From Thelephora terrestris (lineage: Eukaryota; Basidiomycota; Agaricomycetes; Thelephorales; Thelephoraceae), in NCBI GenBank assembly GCA_015956445.1, contig WIUZ02000007.1, forward strand, positions 1 through 64,000: a DNA stretch of 64,000 nucleotides. The letters are read 5' to 3'. Positions 1 to 10,597 of this stretch are shown here, in pieces. The position numbers and the translations under genes are program-made. Position 1 is the stretch's first letter; each line of letters begins with the position of its first letter. The notes below the pieces were generated by a model, which was not told the DNA's origin, made no database searches, and saw only the letters and a list, made by a program, of their open reading frames with translations.

Positions 1-292
1 GTTGTCCAACAGCTGCAGGAATGCAGCCACAACAACAGTGGCGAGTACACTTTCCGTGAAATCGGATTTCCAAAGAAATTGATGATCTGCTCCAAGTAAG
101 AAGGGCGGAGTGGTGACTCCGGCGTCGAGGGCGGCGAATGGTCGGTAATACAGATGATGAGCTAATAGACCAGAGGTTCTATTAAGCTGTAAACTCCTTA
201 TGAGTTTATACTCCCAGATGGAGCATCGGGCGTCTGGGATGACTGGGCGTGGGACAGGACTAGTAGAACGGAAGGGGTTAGGGGCACTGAAC
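1..292 (-). CDS. Family Y ORF-a, N-terminal part (runs off the window)
   Basis: The reading frame starts at an ATG at 292 and stays open to the window edge, giving about 97 residues. It aligns closely with the 207-residue ORF of Y2 at 12745-13368: both share the block SIWEYKLIRSLQ/SVWEYKLIRSLQ and FLLGADHQFLW. Substitutions between the two copies are mostly silent or conservative, which suggests selection on the protein. I do not recognise the family. A TATATAAG box on the same strand lies at 445-452, about 155 bases upstream. The first part of the same region also shows an ORF in another frame (198-434), which is not conserved in Y2 and is ignored. Confidence 0.6.
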
Positions 293-444
293 ATACACTG
301 GCAGGAATATTCCTGCTTTGAAATGAGTCAGATAAGAGCAAGATGTGAGGAGAATTCCTCAGCTTACTTTGTTTATTGAGTAGTTTGGTAGGAGAGTACA
401 GAAGAGATTGAGAATGGGGAAAAGAAAGGAGCAAACACTCTTCC

Positions 445-452
445 TTATATAC
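445..452 (-). promoter_or_regulatory. TATA box of Y1 ORF-a
   Basis: TATATAAG on the minus strand. The same motif in the same context (GGGTATATAAGGAAGAGTG) is present in Y2 at 13522-13529, so it is conserved between diverged copies. Confidence 0.6.
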
Positions 453-614
453 CCAATCCTCTACAGGCCTAGTAATGATACAAATGAGTCAAACAAGAAT
501 CAACATGGTCTGTGTGTAGTTTAGGGCAGGGTAGATGAGTCAGAGAAGTGGGACTTAGAACGATTAGTGATGAGTGCGAATAGGGGAGCAATAGTGGATG
601 AGTCATTAGGAGTA

Positions 615-735
615 TAATAGGGGATTTCTCGCGTTTTGTGGCAGCAATAGAAGAGTGATGAGGATTTCCCATGATCGTTGGGGATTTTTCACGATCGATA
701 GGGATTTCTCCGGATTTGATGGGATCACGATTGGG
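615..735. repeat. Short GGGGATTTCTC-type repeats between the divergent Y1 genes
   Basis: Three to four imperfect copies of a roughly 20-base unit with the core GGGATTTCTC and a GATCG/GATTG flank. An equivalent cluster lies at 13680-13800 in Y2. The position between two divergent genes suggests a shared upstream control region; that role is inferred. Confidence 0.5.
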
Positions 736-926
736 GTTGAGGGTTCGTTTATCCTTTTTAGGAAGACAATGAACAATGATGCATAGTCATTACTCGTTTG
801 GGTTGCCCATTGATCCGGACATATTTAGGCTGTGGGTTGCCTTCGTCTTTTCTCCTCATCGCCTCTTTTCCACTCTCACCAATCTACGACAACTTCCTCC
901 CCTCTTACAAACAACCTTCTGACACT

Positions 927-1073
927 ATGTCTCTCAACGCTGCTGCCACCCCCTTTGTTTCTGTCTCCTACAAGGACGACACTCCTGCTAATATTGCCCA
1001 GGACAACCAGGTCGCTGTCGACTTCTTGACAGCTCACCACGCTCCCCCCCAGTTCTGGGATCAGGCTGGGTAC
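927..1073 (+). pseudogene. Family Y ORF-b, 5' piece (split by X2)
   Basis: The ATG at 927 opens a frame that matches the Y2 gene at 13987: DTPANIAQDNQVAVDFLTAH against DTPANIAHDNQVAVDFLTAH. The frame reaches ...WDQAGY at 1073, where X2 begins. Its continuation, EDPNRT..., is found at 10598, directly after the far end of X2 and one copy of the duplicated GGTAC. The gene is therefore an insertional pseudogene. Compared with Y2, the N-terminus also lacks about 20 residues. Confidence 0.75.
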
Positions 1074-1525
1074 TGTCAGGAACATGGTATTTTTAAACTT
1101 TTTATAACATGCTCTTTCTTCGAACTCTTCTTACCAATTCTTGTGTTTGAATGCTTCCCACTCCTTATCCTTCACACCAATCATTCAAAACACACACACG
1201 CGCGTACTATTCCCAGCAAATCCACAACGAGCTATATACAGTGCTATCATCGTCCCATCAGAAATCGACTCTATCTACGGCAGGCCTAAAGGTCATCAAT
1301 CGTCCATCCCGGAGATCGTAGTGCTGGCCCCTCCTTGCAAGGACCTCCCCGAACATGGCGTCACCATCTTTGGCACTCAGCTGAACGACTAGTTCAAGCC
1401 GATAGGAAGAGATGCCTTCGAGCGGACCGATCAGCCTCCCAGATGTCACCGAACTGCGGAATACCTGGTCCCACATCACCATCACCGGGTGACTGCTCGA
1501 CAGCACTATTGATGTAGTCGGCAAG
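1074..1525 (-). pseudogene. X2 gene, 3' exon and 3' end
   Basis: This is the last part of the X2 gene, on the minus strand, ending at about 1258, with 185 bases of 3' sequence to the element end. The segment is nearly identical to 5277-5728 of X1. Its frame encodes a block with GRLIGPLEGISSYRLELVVQ, shared with X1 and weakly with exon 6 of X3. X3 inserted at 1525/1526 and cut this exon off from the rest of the gene at 4463. Confidence 0.65.
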
Positions 1526-1997
1526 TGTCAGGGCCACTCTTCGCCCTTCAGGTACCAGTGCTGTTGGTGAGTCGCAACTCCAACCAACAAGAAACAATGG
1601 GGCAAAGGGGGAACGACTTCCCTATATCCACCCAAAGTCTACGTGGTCCAAAACGCGATGGACGAGCGTTCTCCGGTAGGTTGTCCGAATTCACAGCAGG
1701 AGTGCCGAGCCTCTATCAGGTAAATCCCTATCGTCTTCTGAGGGCAGATACAAGAGCCCGAGGATGGCGCCTCAAACTGATGACTTGATCCAAAGAGCAG
1801 TGCGGAACTTGATGTCGTGTCCGAGCTCGCTTCAAACACCGGTTAAGGATCGAGACTGAGTGAGAGAGGAGAGCGAATGGTTCAAGGAGTTACTCGATAA
1901 GCTCTTCAGTGGCCTACAGCAATTACACCGATGCTGCAAGGAGAAGAGGACTTCCCGAGATATCAAAGATGGGGAATCCTCAGCTACTCTACTGGTA

Positions 1998-2005
1998 CCT
2001 ATATA
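1998..2005 (-). promoter_or_regulatory. TATA-like box of X3, antisense to its gene
   Basis: TATATAGG on the minus strand in the leader of X3. X1 (8121-8128) and X2 (10140-10147) carry TATAAGTA at a comparable place, also antisense to the element gene. The shared placement suggests an LTR-like promoter facing the element end. Confidence 0.4.
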
Positions 2006-2456
2006 GGAGAGTGGCCGGGACATAGATAACCCTATCTAATAATAACTCGGAGCAAGGAAGGGCCGGGAGTAAGCATGAACAGTAAGCGGCCCGGAGTATC
2101 GAATTGAAACGATAAAGGAATGACTAATGAGTCAGGGTTCGTGAGAGAATAAGAAAGGGGTCATGACGTCGTGTGGGAAAGGAATGACAAAGGATAATAT
2201 CACATGCAAGGACGAACCAATGAGAGGACGACGCCTCAGCTCGTCCGATCGGGACAGCAAAAGACCGAGTGGGGCGTGAATGTTGAAGGCGAATGTATGA
2301 GGAGTCTGGACCGGTGAAACGATGGACCGATCCAATGGCGAATAGGGCGCGAGCGCTGTCGATGGTCGAATAAAGCGTAGCGCGAACCGGCCGTTGGATC
2401 CATCAAACTCCCTTCTTCCCAAATCAACAATCCCACCAACCAACTACTCATCCACT

Positions 2457-4206
2457 ATGCCTGTGATCTCTGATCGTGTCTTCCGTGCTGAGAACAGCAC
2501 CGCCACCATCGAGTCTGCGGACCCGCGCTCCGTGCAGAACAAGAGTTACTTCCTTCCGAACGCCAACGTGGCGTACCCCAGTTATCGCGAGGTGCGACGT
2601 CACGTGTCGCCGTTTGCTGGCAACAACTGACATCGCATCGTAGATCTTCGCGGTTGCCGACAAGGTGGATGCTCGACAACTGGAGGCAACGATCGCCAGG
2701 CCTCCCCACTACTTGACCATAGATGACGAGTTGTGGTATCACAACTTGATTGACCACAAGTTACAGGAGTCTATGCGCGGGGTCACGTTCGACACCGAGT
2801 TGCGTATGCCATGGGAGACTCCGGTGGCGTCATCGTTGTGGGGTCTTCTGAAGATGGGAATCTACGATCTGGGAAACGGCGAAGGAAGGTGGCCGGGGGC
2901 GACTCGTTCACAACATTATACAGCAGCCGTTGGTCACCGCCTTTGGTTCCTTTTGAGGACAGAACAGAAAGCGGTGAGTCGGTCTGTGCATCCCGCTTGT
3001 GGGATAACACTGACAGGCTTGTAGAATGAGCGGCTGAAGCGTGAAGTGAAGGAAGCGAAGGATGATGCCCGTAGGATGTACTCGGAAGCGTTGGACATGA
3101 AGAAGACGCTGCTCTTGATGAACGATACGCTCCGCGTTACGTTTGAGAGCGAGATGCTGGCGATGTGCGAAGAACACAACCGGTTGGTCGAGTCCTTGAA
3201 GGAACGGGACGACACCATTCAGCGAGACCTGATCGAGGTCGACCGACGGCTCAACCGTCATCGAAGGGCCTTGAATGAGTTGGACACCAAGGTCGGTGTG
3301 TCTTCCCCTGGTCTTGATCCGAGGGAGCTCATACCACTTCTAGGTTGACACGTTGGACGACGCCTTGCCGTTGCTGGGCACTCGGGTCGAATCGATGAGT
3401 GAGCGGTTGTGTCACTGCCGCACTCGTTCGGTAGCTGCGGTTCGCGACGAGTCCGAGGACGAGTCGATACCGGATCGGATGGCTTCTCCCATAGGTGGGA
3501 TGTCGGCTGACATATTTGACTTGTCTACTGACATCCTTTTTAGCTTCTGATGGGTCGTATCGCACACCTGCGCACACTGATGGCGGGGAGGAGGTCGTCC
3601 GCGAGACGTCCGAGGAGACGGCCGTGAATCCGGTTAGCAGTTCTCCCGAGTTGGAGTACGCGGGGGAGAACGAGGTGGCCGTTCCGATTCCGCCTCCGTC
3701 GATCTCGCCGGTGCGTGGGCAACGTTCTATCCGTGCTCGTCGTTGGGTTCCTTATCGTGGGGCACTTCGTCCAGCGCACCGCATGCGTCCCAGCAATCCC
3801 AACGTTGTCCGCCAGGGTGGAGACATTGAGTCCACCGTCCTATTCTGATGCGACGATGCTACAGTGTCGCGTGGATCGCGGCGAGCTGATTCCGGTGGAG
3901 TCCGTCGACGTGAACGGCTTAACCGACCTTACGCTCTTGTCGGTCCAGCGTGCAGCGGAGGCCGTTCGCCTGGTAGCTCAACTGACTGAGAGAGTGGAGG
4001 GTTGGTCAGTCCAGAGGACTCTGGATCAGACTATGGTCGATTCAGCGAGGAACCGCCTTCGCGCCGAGGTTCAGTTAGCCGTCGCTCATTGTCTGGAGGA
4101 AGCTCGGGTCGTCGAGATGGTCGACGAGGAAGTCGACGAGAATGCCTCGGAGGGGACGGAGGAGGAGGTTGCCAGTGCTGAGGAGTACTGGCAGACTAGG
4201 TCTTGA
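2457..4206 (+). CDS. Family X protein, 494 residues, six exons, apparently intact
   Basis: Exons can be placed at 2457-2591, 2644-2973, 3025-3291, 3344-3494, 3544-3803 and 3865-4206. All introns are 49-61 bases with GT...AG ends, and the joined frame is open to the stop at 4206. The exon 1/2 and 2/3 and 3/4 junctions fall at the same places as in X1, though the proteins have diverged. Exon 2 holds a block with IDDELWYHNLIDHK (X1: WDDELWVRTIIVEK). Exon 3 is rich in charged heptads and probably forms a coiled coil; exon 4 has a CxC (CHC; X1 has CNC). Exon 5 is Pro/Ser/acid rich and ends near RRWVP...PAHRM. No known enzyme motif was seen. This is the best candidate for a functional member of the family. 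Confidence 0.75.
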
Positions 4207-4462
4207 CGACTGGGGTTTGTACGCCTTAGTCCTCGTTCATAGAGTCCGGGCGGATTCAATTCCGTCGGTTTGGTAGCCTTGTATCTTCGCTGCGCGCCTG
4301 TGTGTAATATCATCAGTGTCCTTGTCTGTGTTCCTTGATGACGTGTGAGTCGTGATAAGGGAAATGATAAGATAGGAAAGGGGTATAGGTAAGGAAAGTG
4401 GGCGAAAGTTGGGTGTAAAAATGGTTCAAAAAGGGAATAAAATTCAGCACGCTGACAGCAAG

Positions 4463-5276
4463 CGACCCTCCATCTCCCTCGTCGGACCCCTGGGTGGGAT
4501 CCTGTCTTGCGAGACGAAGCTGGTGTCGGAGTTGGATCTCGGACTCGACCTGTCGGTAAGGACGGTGGACCCGATATCGGAATCCTCGCTCCTCACCTCG
4601 ACCAGACTGGTCACCATCCGACTTAACTGGTCGAGGGTAAGGATTAGCCGACGCGGTCATACGATGGGCAGGACGGCGTCGAGAGCGTTTGCAGCGTTGC
4701 CCCTTAGTCACCGGACGTACCTCGGCGACCCTCGGAGCATCTTCGGCTCGGTCAACCTCCATGACCTCATCCTCGATCTTCACCAACTGATGGATCAGCT
4801 GCAAGGCGCAGCGCCCACAGTTCTCCTTATCGGACGCGGCCAAAGTGGAAGCCGGAGCTGGAGTCGGAACGGGAACCGCGTTCTCGATCGGAGGTGTCGC
4901 ATAGGACGATGGGTTAGGAGATGGGAGTACCACCTCGTCGGCGTACTCCAACTCGAACGGAACCTCGGCTGTCCCCTGACCAACCAATTTGGGACCCTCT
5001 TTACAGTTACAGGTCTTGTCCTGCAAGGACTCGACCTGCGCTGTCAACACAGCCACCACGTTCTCAAGTTCTTCCGTCTAGAAGAAGTCTCTCAGTCATT
5101 GCATAAACCTGCAAAGGCTGAAAGAACCTTTTCATCCCTCCTGGCCAACGCCCCCTTGATGTTGTTGTCCCGAACCTTCAACCCGGCGATCAACTCCTGA
5201 TGGTTGGCGACCATTGCCTCCAACGCCTCGTTCGTTCCCTGCTGAAAGGCGGCCAAGGTCTCCTTCATCTGAAGAC
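4463..5276 (-). pseudogene. X2 gene, middle exons
   Basis: The minus-strand frame at 5059-4463 encodes the block VAVLTAQVESLQDKTCNCKE and a Pro-rich linker, nearly the same as X1 at 6324-5729. Upstream, 5276-5106 carries the second half of exon 3. The exon is cut at 5276 by X1 and continues at 8579. At 4463 the gene is cut by X3 and continues at 1525. Confidence 0.7.
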
Positions 5277-5459
5277 TGTCAGGAACATGGTATTTTTAAA
5301 CTTTTTATAACACGCTCTTTCTTCGAACTCTTCTTACCATTTCTTATGTTTGAATGCTTCACACTCCTTATCCGTCGCACCAATCATTCGAAACACACAC
5401 ACGCGCGTACTATTCCCAGCAAATCCACAACAAGCTATACTAGTGCTATCAACGTCCCA

Positions 5460-7199
5460 TCAAAAGTCAACTCTATCTACGGCAGGCCTGAAGGTCATCA
5501 ACTGTCCATCCCGGAGATCGTAGTGCTGGCCCCTCCTCGCAAGGACCTCCCCGAACATGGCGTCACCATCTTCGGCACTCAGCTGAACGACTAGTTCAAG
5601 CCGATAAGAAGAGATACCTTCGAGCGGACCGATCAGCCTCCCAGATGTCACCGAACTTTGGAACACCTGGTTCCACATCTCCATCACTGGGTGATTGCTC
5701 GACAGCACTATCGACGTAGTCGGCAAGCGACCCTCCGTCTCCCTCGTCGGACCCCTGGGTGGGATCCTGTCCTGCGAGTCGAAGCTGGTGGTGAAGCTGG
5801 ATCTCCGACTCGACCTGTCGGTAGGGACGGTTGACCCGGCAGCGGAACTCTCGTCCCCCATCGTGACCAGGCTGGTCACCATCCGACTCAACTGGACGCG
5901 GGTACGGGTAAGCCGAAGGAGCCATGCGATGAGCAGGACGGCGTCGAGAGCGTTTACAACGTTGCCCCTTAGTCACCGGACGTACCTCGGTGACCCTCGG
6001 AGCATCTTCAGCTCGGTCAACCTCCATGACCTCATCCTCGATCTTCACCAGCTGACGGATCGGCTGCAAGACGCAGCGCCCACAGTTCTCCTTGTCGGAA
6101 GCGGCCAAAGTAGAAGCCGGACCTGGAGTTGGCACGGGAACCGCGTTCTCGATCGGAGGTGTCGCATAGGACGATGGGTTAGGAAATGGGAGTACCACCT
6201 CGTCGGCATACTCCAACTCAAACGGAACATCGGCTGTCCCCTGACCAACCAACTTGGGACCCTCTTTACAGTTACAGGTCTTGTCCTGCAAGGACTCGAC
6301 CTGCGCTGTCAACACAGCCACCACGTTCTCGAGTTCTTCGGTCTAGAGGAAGTCTCTCAGTCATTGCATAAACCTGCAAAGGCTGAAGGAACCTTTTCAT
6401 CCCTCCTGGCCAACGCCCCCTTAATGTTGTTGTCCCGAACCTTCAACCCGGCGATCAACTCCTGATGGTTGGCGACCATTGCCTCCAATGCCTCGTTCGT
6501 TCCCTGTTGGAAGGCTGCCAAGGTCTCCTTCATCTGAAGACCCGCCGCTGACAAACGAAGGACGTCTGCCTTCGCTTCCTTTACCTCCCGCTCCAATCGT
6601 TCAACCTAGGCAGTCTGATTAGTCGAGAGTCATACTCGAATATTCAGACAGAAAACCTACCCGGCTTTCTCCCTCCCGAACGAGCGACCACAAAAGGCTA
6701 GTGGAAGCGGTAGCATGGCGGACGGCCCGAGGAACAGTCGCTCTGTGCTCCAACAGGTCCTGATCGTAGATTCCCCTCTGCAGGGTGTACCAGAGCTCCT
6801 TCTTGATCGGATGCTCCAACTCTCCGAACCTACCCCTCATCTGGAAGGCCACCTTCTCCACAATTATCGTACGGACCCAGAGCTCGTCATCCCAGGTCAA
6901 CCCCACCAAATGAGGGATCGTCTCCCTGAAACGTTCGGCGTCCACTTCTGTGACGACCTCCAAGATCTAGAAGCCGTTAGCTGGACATCAACGCCCAAAA
7001 GAACGTAACCTCTACCTAGAGGAAGGCGTTAGTGCTAGCACACAAAAGCTCTAGGTCTCCCCCATACCTGGTCATCAGTGGTATAGGGAGTCCCCGCCAC
7101 ACAGGCGTAGGTCTTGCGAGCGGCGGCACGACGGTCGATACGGGAGATGGTGGAGATGCCATTGGCGACTTTGTAGGTATGGTTGTTGGGGAAGGACAT
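5460..7199 (-). CDS. Family X protein in X1
   Basis: Exon 1 is 7199-7068, exon 2 6966-6661, exon 3 6605-6393, and exon 4 starts at 6342; introns are 101, 55 and 50 bases. Exon 1 begins MSFPNNHTYKVANG. Exon 2 has LTWDDELWVRTII, matching the X3 exon 2 block. Exon 3 is a likely coiled coil, and exon 4 has the CNC motif and a Pro-rich linker. The frame from exon 4 stays open to 5596, while the conserved C-terminal block (GRLIGPLEGISSYRLELVVQ) lies in another frame ending at 5460. A last intron between about 5890 and 5720 would join them as in X3, but I could not fix its borders. No catalytic motif was recognised. Confidence 0.6.
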
Positions 7200-8120
7200 G
7201 TTGTGGTAGGATGATGGGGAAGTTGTTGGTGTTGCTGATCAAGGATGGCTCCAAGAAGACGTCCTTCTTATAGCCTAGATTGGTGATCCTTCACGTGACC
7301 TACCTCGACGAACCTCATTGGTCCGGGTCACATCAACTTCCGCCCCTGTACCATCATCGTTGGCTTACTACATCAAGCTGACACCTCAGCCCGCGGGATG
7401 GCCTTGGAAGAACTTCGTTCCGGAATGCCTAGAACGCGCGCGCACTAAAAATAGGTCTCAAGACCCTGATGACCCCTTTATGACATCACGAACCCCTTTT
7501 ACGACCCCTAATGACTTTACGATTACGATCAACCCTGGACCCTGATCACACACGTGGACAGTCACATCACAGTCTCCTAACCGGAGGAAGGGATCGCCGT
7601 TATTCAGAAGGAGTGCCTTAGACTCCTTTTGTTTAGCCCAGCGAATGTGGAGTAGCCGTTAGCGTGAAACGCCGGCGAATCTGTAATCCCTTATGTCCCA
7701 TGAGTCTAGGCCCGTGCTCCTCATGTTCGGACGCAAGATAAGGTTTCCACTAGTCCATGATGCTGTTACCGCCTACAGAGAACAAGGGATGCTGCATGGT
7801 CTCTATCTTTGGCCTCTCCAACAGAAGCATCCAAGAAGATTCTCACCTAGCCCTTGGGTGTGATCCCCAGGTACGAACTTTCATGACCCCATGCCCCTCT
7901 TTCTTTTAGGACTAGTGTTATCTTTACCCCTATGTTTCATGCGGACATTCCTTATCTTTTATGCAATCCTTCACACGCTAGTAAGGCCCTTTGTCCTTTA
8001 TTCTCCCATGCGTCACCTTTGTTCGCTTCCCTTACTTAGCATTCTCACACTCCTTATCTCCCTTTGTTCTGGACTTGATAAGGGTATATTAGGGTATTGA
8101 CGTCATGGCCACTCCTTTAG

Positions 8121-8128
8121 TATAAGTA
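8121..8128 (+). promoter_or_regulatory. TATA box of X1, antisense to its gene
   Basis: TATAAGTA lies 445 bases before the right end of X1, and is repeated in X2 at 10140-10147. The spacing from TATA box to the CA terminus resembles the R-U5 part of an LTR; this reading is inferred. Confidence 0.45.
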
Positions 8129-8578
8129 GCAACTGTGGCTGTATCGTAGTACCTTAGTTTTGTTACCTCAGGAAATCCTCTGCCCTTCTCAGCCCAGTTG
8201 CAGTTAAGGCCAAGTCAGAGTTTCTTGTTTGATCCAAGACATCCCTATCTGCTCTCCCTCCCGCTCTGCGCGTCAACTGCGCCTCGTAACTATAGACTCC
8301 CAGCAGTCATATTAGAACACCTCGAGCGTCCAGTCGATCAACTGGTGGAGTCATCAATCCTGCTGTAGGGATCAACCCTTGCTTGTTAAACCGAACGAAG
8401 TACGGTTTAGGTTGGGTTTCTCTTTAGGATTTCGACCTGACTTGCAGTGACCTCAGACAACCTACCGGAAGAATAGAGACGTGATCGTTCTCTCACAAGC
8501 TAGTTGGACTAGTGAGTACTCTGCGGAGTCGGCTCAGTGCACTGGTAGTAGTTGGGGTAGAGTGGCCCTGACAAAGAC

Positions 8579-9218
8579 CCTCCGCTGACAAATGAAGGAC
8601 GTCTGCCTTCGCCTCCTTCACCTCCCGCTCCAATTGTTCAACCTAGGCAGTTTGATTAGTCGAGAGTCATACTCGAATATTCAAACGGAAAACCTACTCG
8701 GCTTTCCCCTTCCCGAACGAGCGACCACAAAAGACTAGTGGAAGCGGTGGCATGGCGGACGGCCCAAGGAACAGTCGCTCCATGCTCCAATAGGTCCTGA
8801 TTGTAGATTCCCCTCTGCAGGGTGTACCAGAGCTCCTTTTTGATCGGATGCTCCAGCTCCCCGAACCTACCCCTCATCTGGAAGGCCACCTTCTCTGCAA
8901 TTATGGTACGGACCCAGAGCTCGTCGTCCCAAGTCAACCCCATCAAATGTGGGATCGTCTCCCTGAGACGTTCGGCGTCCACTTCCGTGACGACCTCCAA
9001 GATCTAGAAGCTGTTAGTTTGACATCAACGCCTAAAGAACCGACCTCTACCTAGCAAACACACGAAGCTCTAGGTCTCCCCCATACCTGGTCATCCGTGG
9101 TATAGGGAGTCCCCGCCACAGTAGCGTAGGTCTTGCGGGCAGCGGCACGACGGTCGATGCGGGAGATGGTGGAGATGCCGTTGGCGACTTTGTAGGTATG
9201 ATTGTTGGGGAAGGACAT
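8579..9218 (-). pseudogene. X2 gene, 5' exons
   Basis: Exon 1 is 9218-9087 and exon 2 9003-8698, both still open and nearly identical to X1. Exon 3 starts at 8642 and is cut at 8578 by X1; it continues at 5276. The exon sizes (132 and 306 bases) equal those in X1 exactly. Confidence 0.7.
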
Positions 9219-10597
9219 GTTTTGGTAAGATGATGGGGAAGTTGCTGGTGTTGCTGATCAAGGATGGCTCCAAGAAGACATCCTTCTTATAGCCTAGATT
9301 GGTGATCCTTCACGTGACCTACCTCGACGAACCTCATTGGTCCGGGTCACATCAACTTCCGCCCCTGTACCATCATCGTTGGCTTACTACATCAAGCTGA
9401 CACCTCAGCCCGCGGGATGGCCTTGGAAGAACTTCGTTCCGGAATGCCTAGAACGCGCGCGCACTAAAAATAGGTCTCAAGACCCTGATGACCCCTTTAT
9501 GACATCACGAACCCCTTTTACGACCCCTAATGACTTTACGATTACGATCAACCCTGGACCCTGATCACACACGTGGACAGTCACATCACAGTCTCCTAAC
9601 CGGAGGAAGGGATCGCCGTTATTCAGAAGGAGTGCCTTAGACTCCTTTTGTTTAGCCCAGCGAATGTGGAGTAGCTGTTAGCGTGAAACACCGGCGAATC
9701 TGTAATCCCTCATGTCCCATGAGTCTAGGCTCGACCTCCTCATGTTTGGACGCACGTTGAGGTTGCCACTAGTCTGTGATGCTGTTATCGTCTACAGACA
9801 ACAAGGGATGCTGCATGGTCTCTATCTTTGGCCTCTCCAACAGAAGCATCCAAGAAGATTCTCACCTAGCCCTTGGGTGTGATCCCCAGGTACGAACTTT
9901 CATGACCCCATGCCCCTCTTTCTTTTAGGACTAGTGTTATCTTTACCCCTATGTTTCATGCGGACATTCCTTATCTTTTATGCAATCCTTCACACGCTAG
10001 TAAGGCCCTTTGTCCTTTATTCTCCCATGCGTCACCTTTGTTCGCTTCCCTTACTTAGCATTCTCACACTCCTTATCTCCCTTTGTTCTGGACTTGATAA
10101 GGGTATATTAGGGTATTGACGTCATGGCCACTCCTTTAGTATAAGTAGCAACTGTGGCTGTATCGTAGTACCTTAGTTTTGTTACCTCAGGAAATCCTCT
10201 GCCCTTCTCAGCCCAGTTGCAGTTAAGGCCAAGTCAGAGTTTCTTGTTTGATCCAAGACATCCCCATCTGCTCTCCCTCCCGCTCTGCGCGTCAACTGCG
10301 CCTCGTAACTATAGAACCTTCGTGTTCATATTAGAACACCTCGAGCGTCCAGTCGATCAACTGGTGGAGTCATCAATCCTGTTGTAGGGATAAACCCTTA
10401 AGTGTTAAACCGAACGAAGTACGGTTTAGGTTGGGTTTCTCTTTAGGATTTCGACCTGACTTGCAGTGACCTCAGACAACCTACCGGAAGAATAGAGACG
10501 TGATCGTTCTCTCACAAGCTAGTTGGACTAGTGAGTACTCTGCGGAGTCGGCTCAGTGCACTGGTAGTTGTTGGGGTAGAGTGGCCCTGACAGGTAC

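Larger units (their letters stand above)
1526..4457 (+). mobile_element. Family X element X3 (complete)
   Basis: The element starts TGTCAGGGCCACTCT at 1526, identical for 15 bases to the inward-reading right ends of X1 and X2. It ends CACGCTGACA at 4457. It is flanked by GCAAG at 1521-1525 and 4458-4462, a 5-bp target duplication. It lies opposite in orientation to X1/X2 and is well diverged from them, but it has the same plan: a long non-coding leader, then one multi-exon gene. A TATA-like box on the opposite strand lies at 1998-2005. Confidence 0.85.
5277..8573 (-). mobile_element. Family X element X1 (complete, innermost)
   Basis: The element starts TGTCAGGAACATGG at 5277 and ends GTGGCCCTGACA at 8573. 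It is flanked by AAGAC at 5272-5276 and 8574-8578, a 5-bp target duplication within exon 3 of X2. The length is 3,297 bases. The gene runs on the minus strand from 7199 to about 5460. The 1.37 kb beyond its start is a leader that contains a TATAAGTA box on the plus strand at 8121-8128. No direct terminal repeats are visible inside the element, so it is not itself a two-LTR retrotransposon. Confidence 0.9.
1074..10592 (-). mobile_element. Family X element X2, split by X3 and X1
   Basis: The element starts TGTCAGGAACATGG at 1074 and ends GTGGCCCTGACA at 10592. It is flanked by GGTAC at 1069-1073 and 10593-10597, a 5-bp target duplication inside the Y1 gene. Removing X3 (1526-4457) and X1 (5277-8573), with one copy of each target duplication, leaves 1074-1525 + 4463-5276 + 8579-10592, about 3.28 kb. 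X1, which is uninterrupted, is 3,297 bases. X1 and X2 are closely similar throughout, so they are copies of one family. Confidence 0.85.

Noticed and set aside
7318-10119. Repeated plus-strand ORFs at 7318-7545/9337-9564 and 7891-8100/9910-10119
   Set aside because: They are identical only because X1 and X2 are recent copies. They lie in the leader and have no counterpart in X3.
6541-10592. Simple 2-kb tandem duplication (6541-8573 and 8579-10592)
   Set aside because: The two units look tandem, but the junction at 8573/8574 carries an element end (CCTGACA) and AAGAC, which also occurs at 5272-5276. Insertion of X1 into X2 explains both the tandem appearance and the split of the X2 gene.
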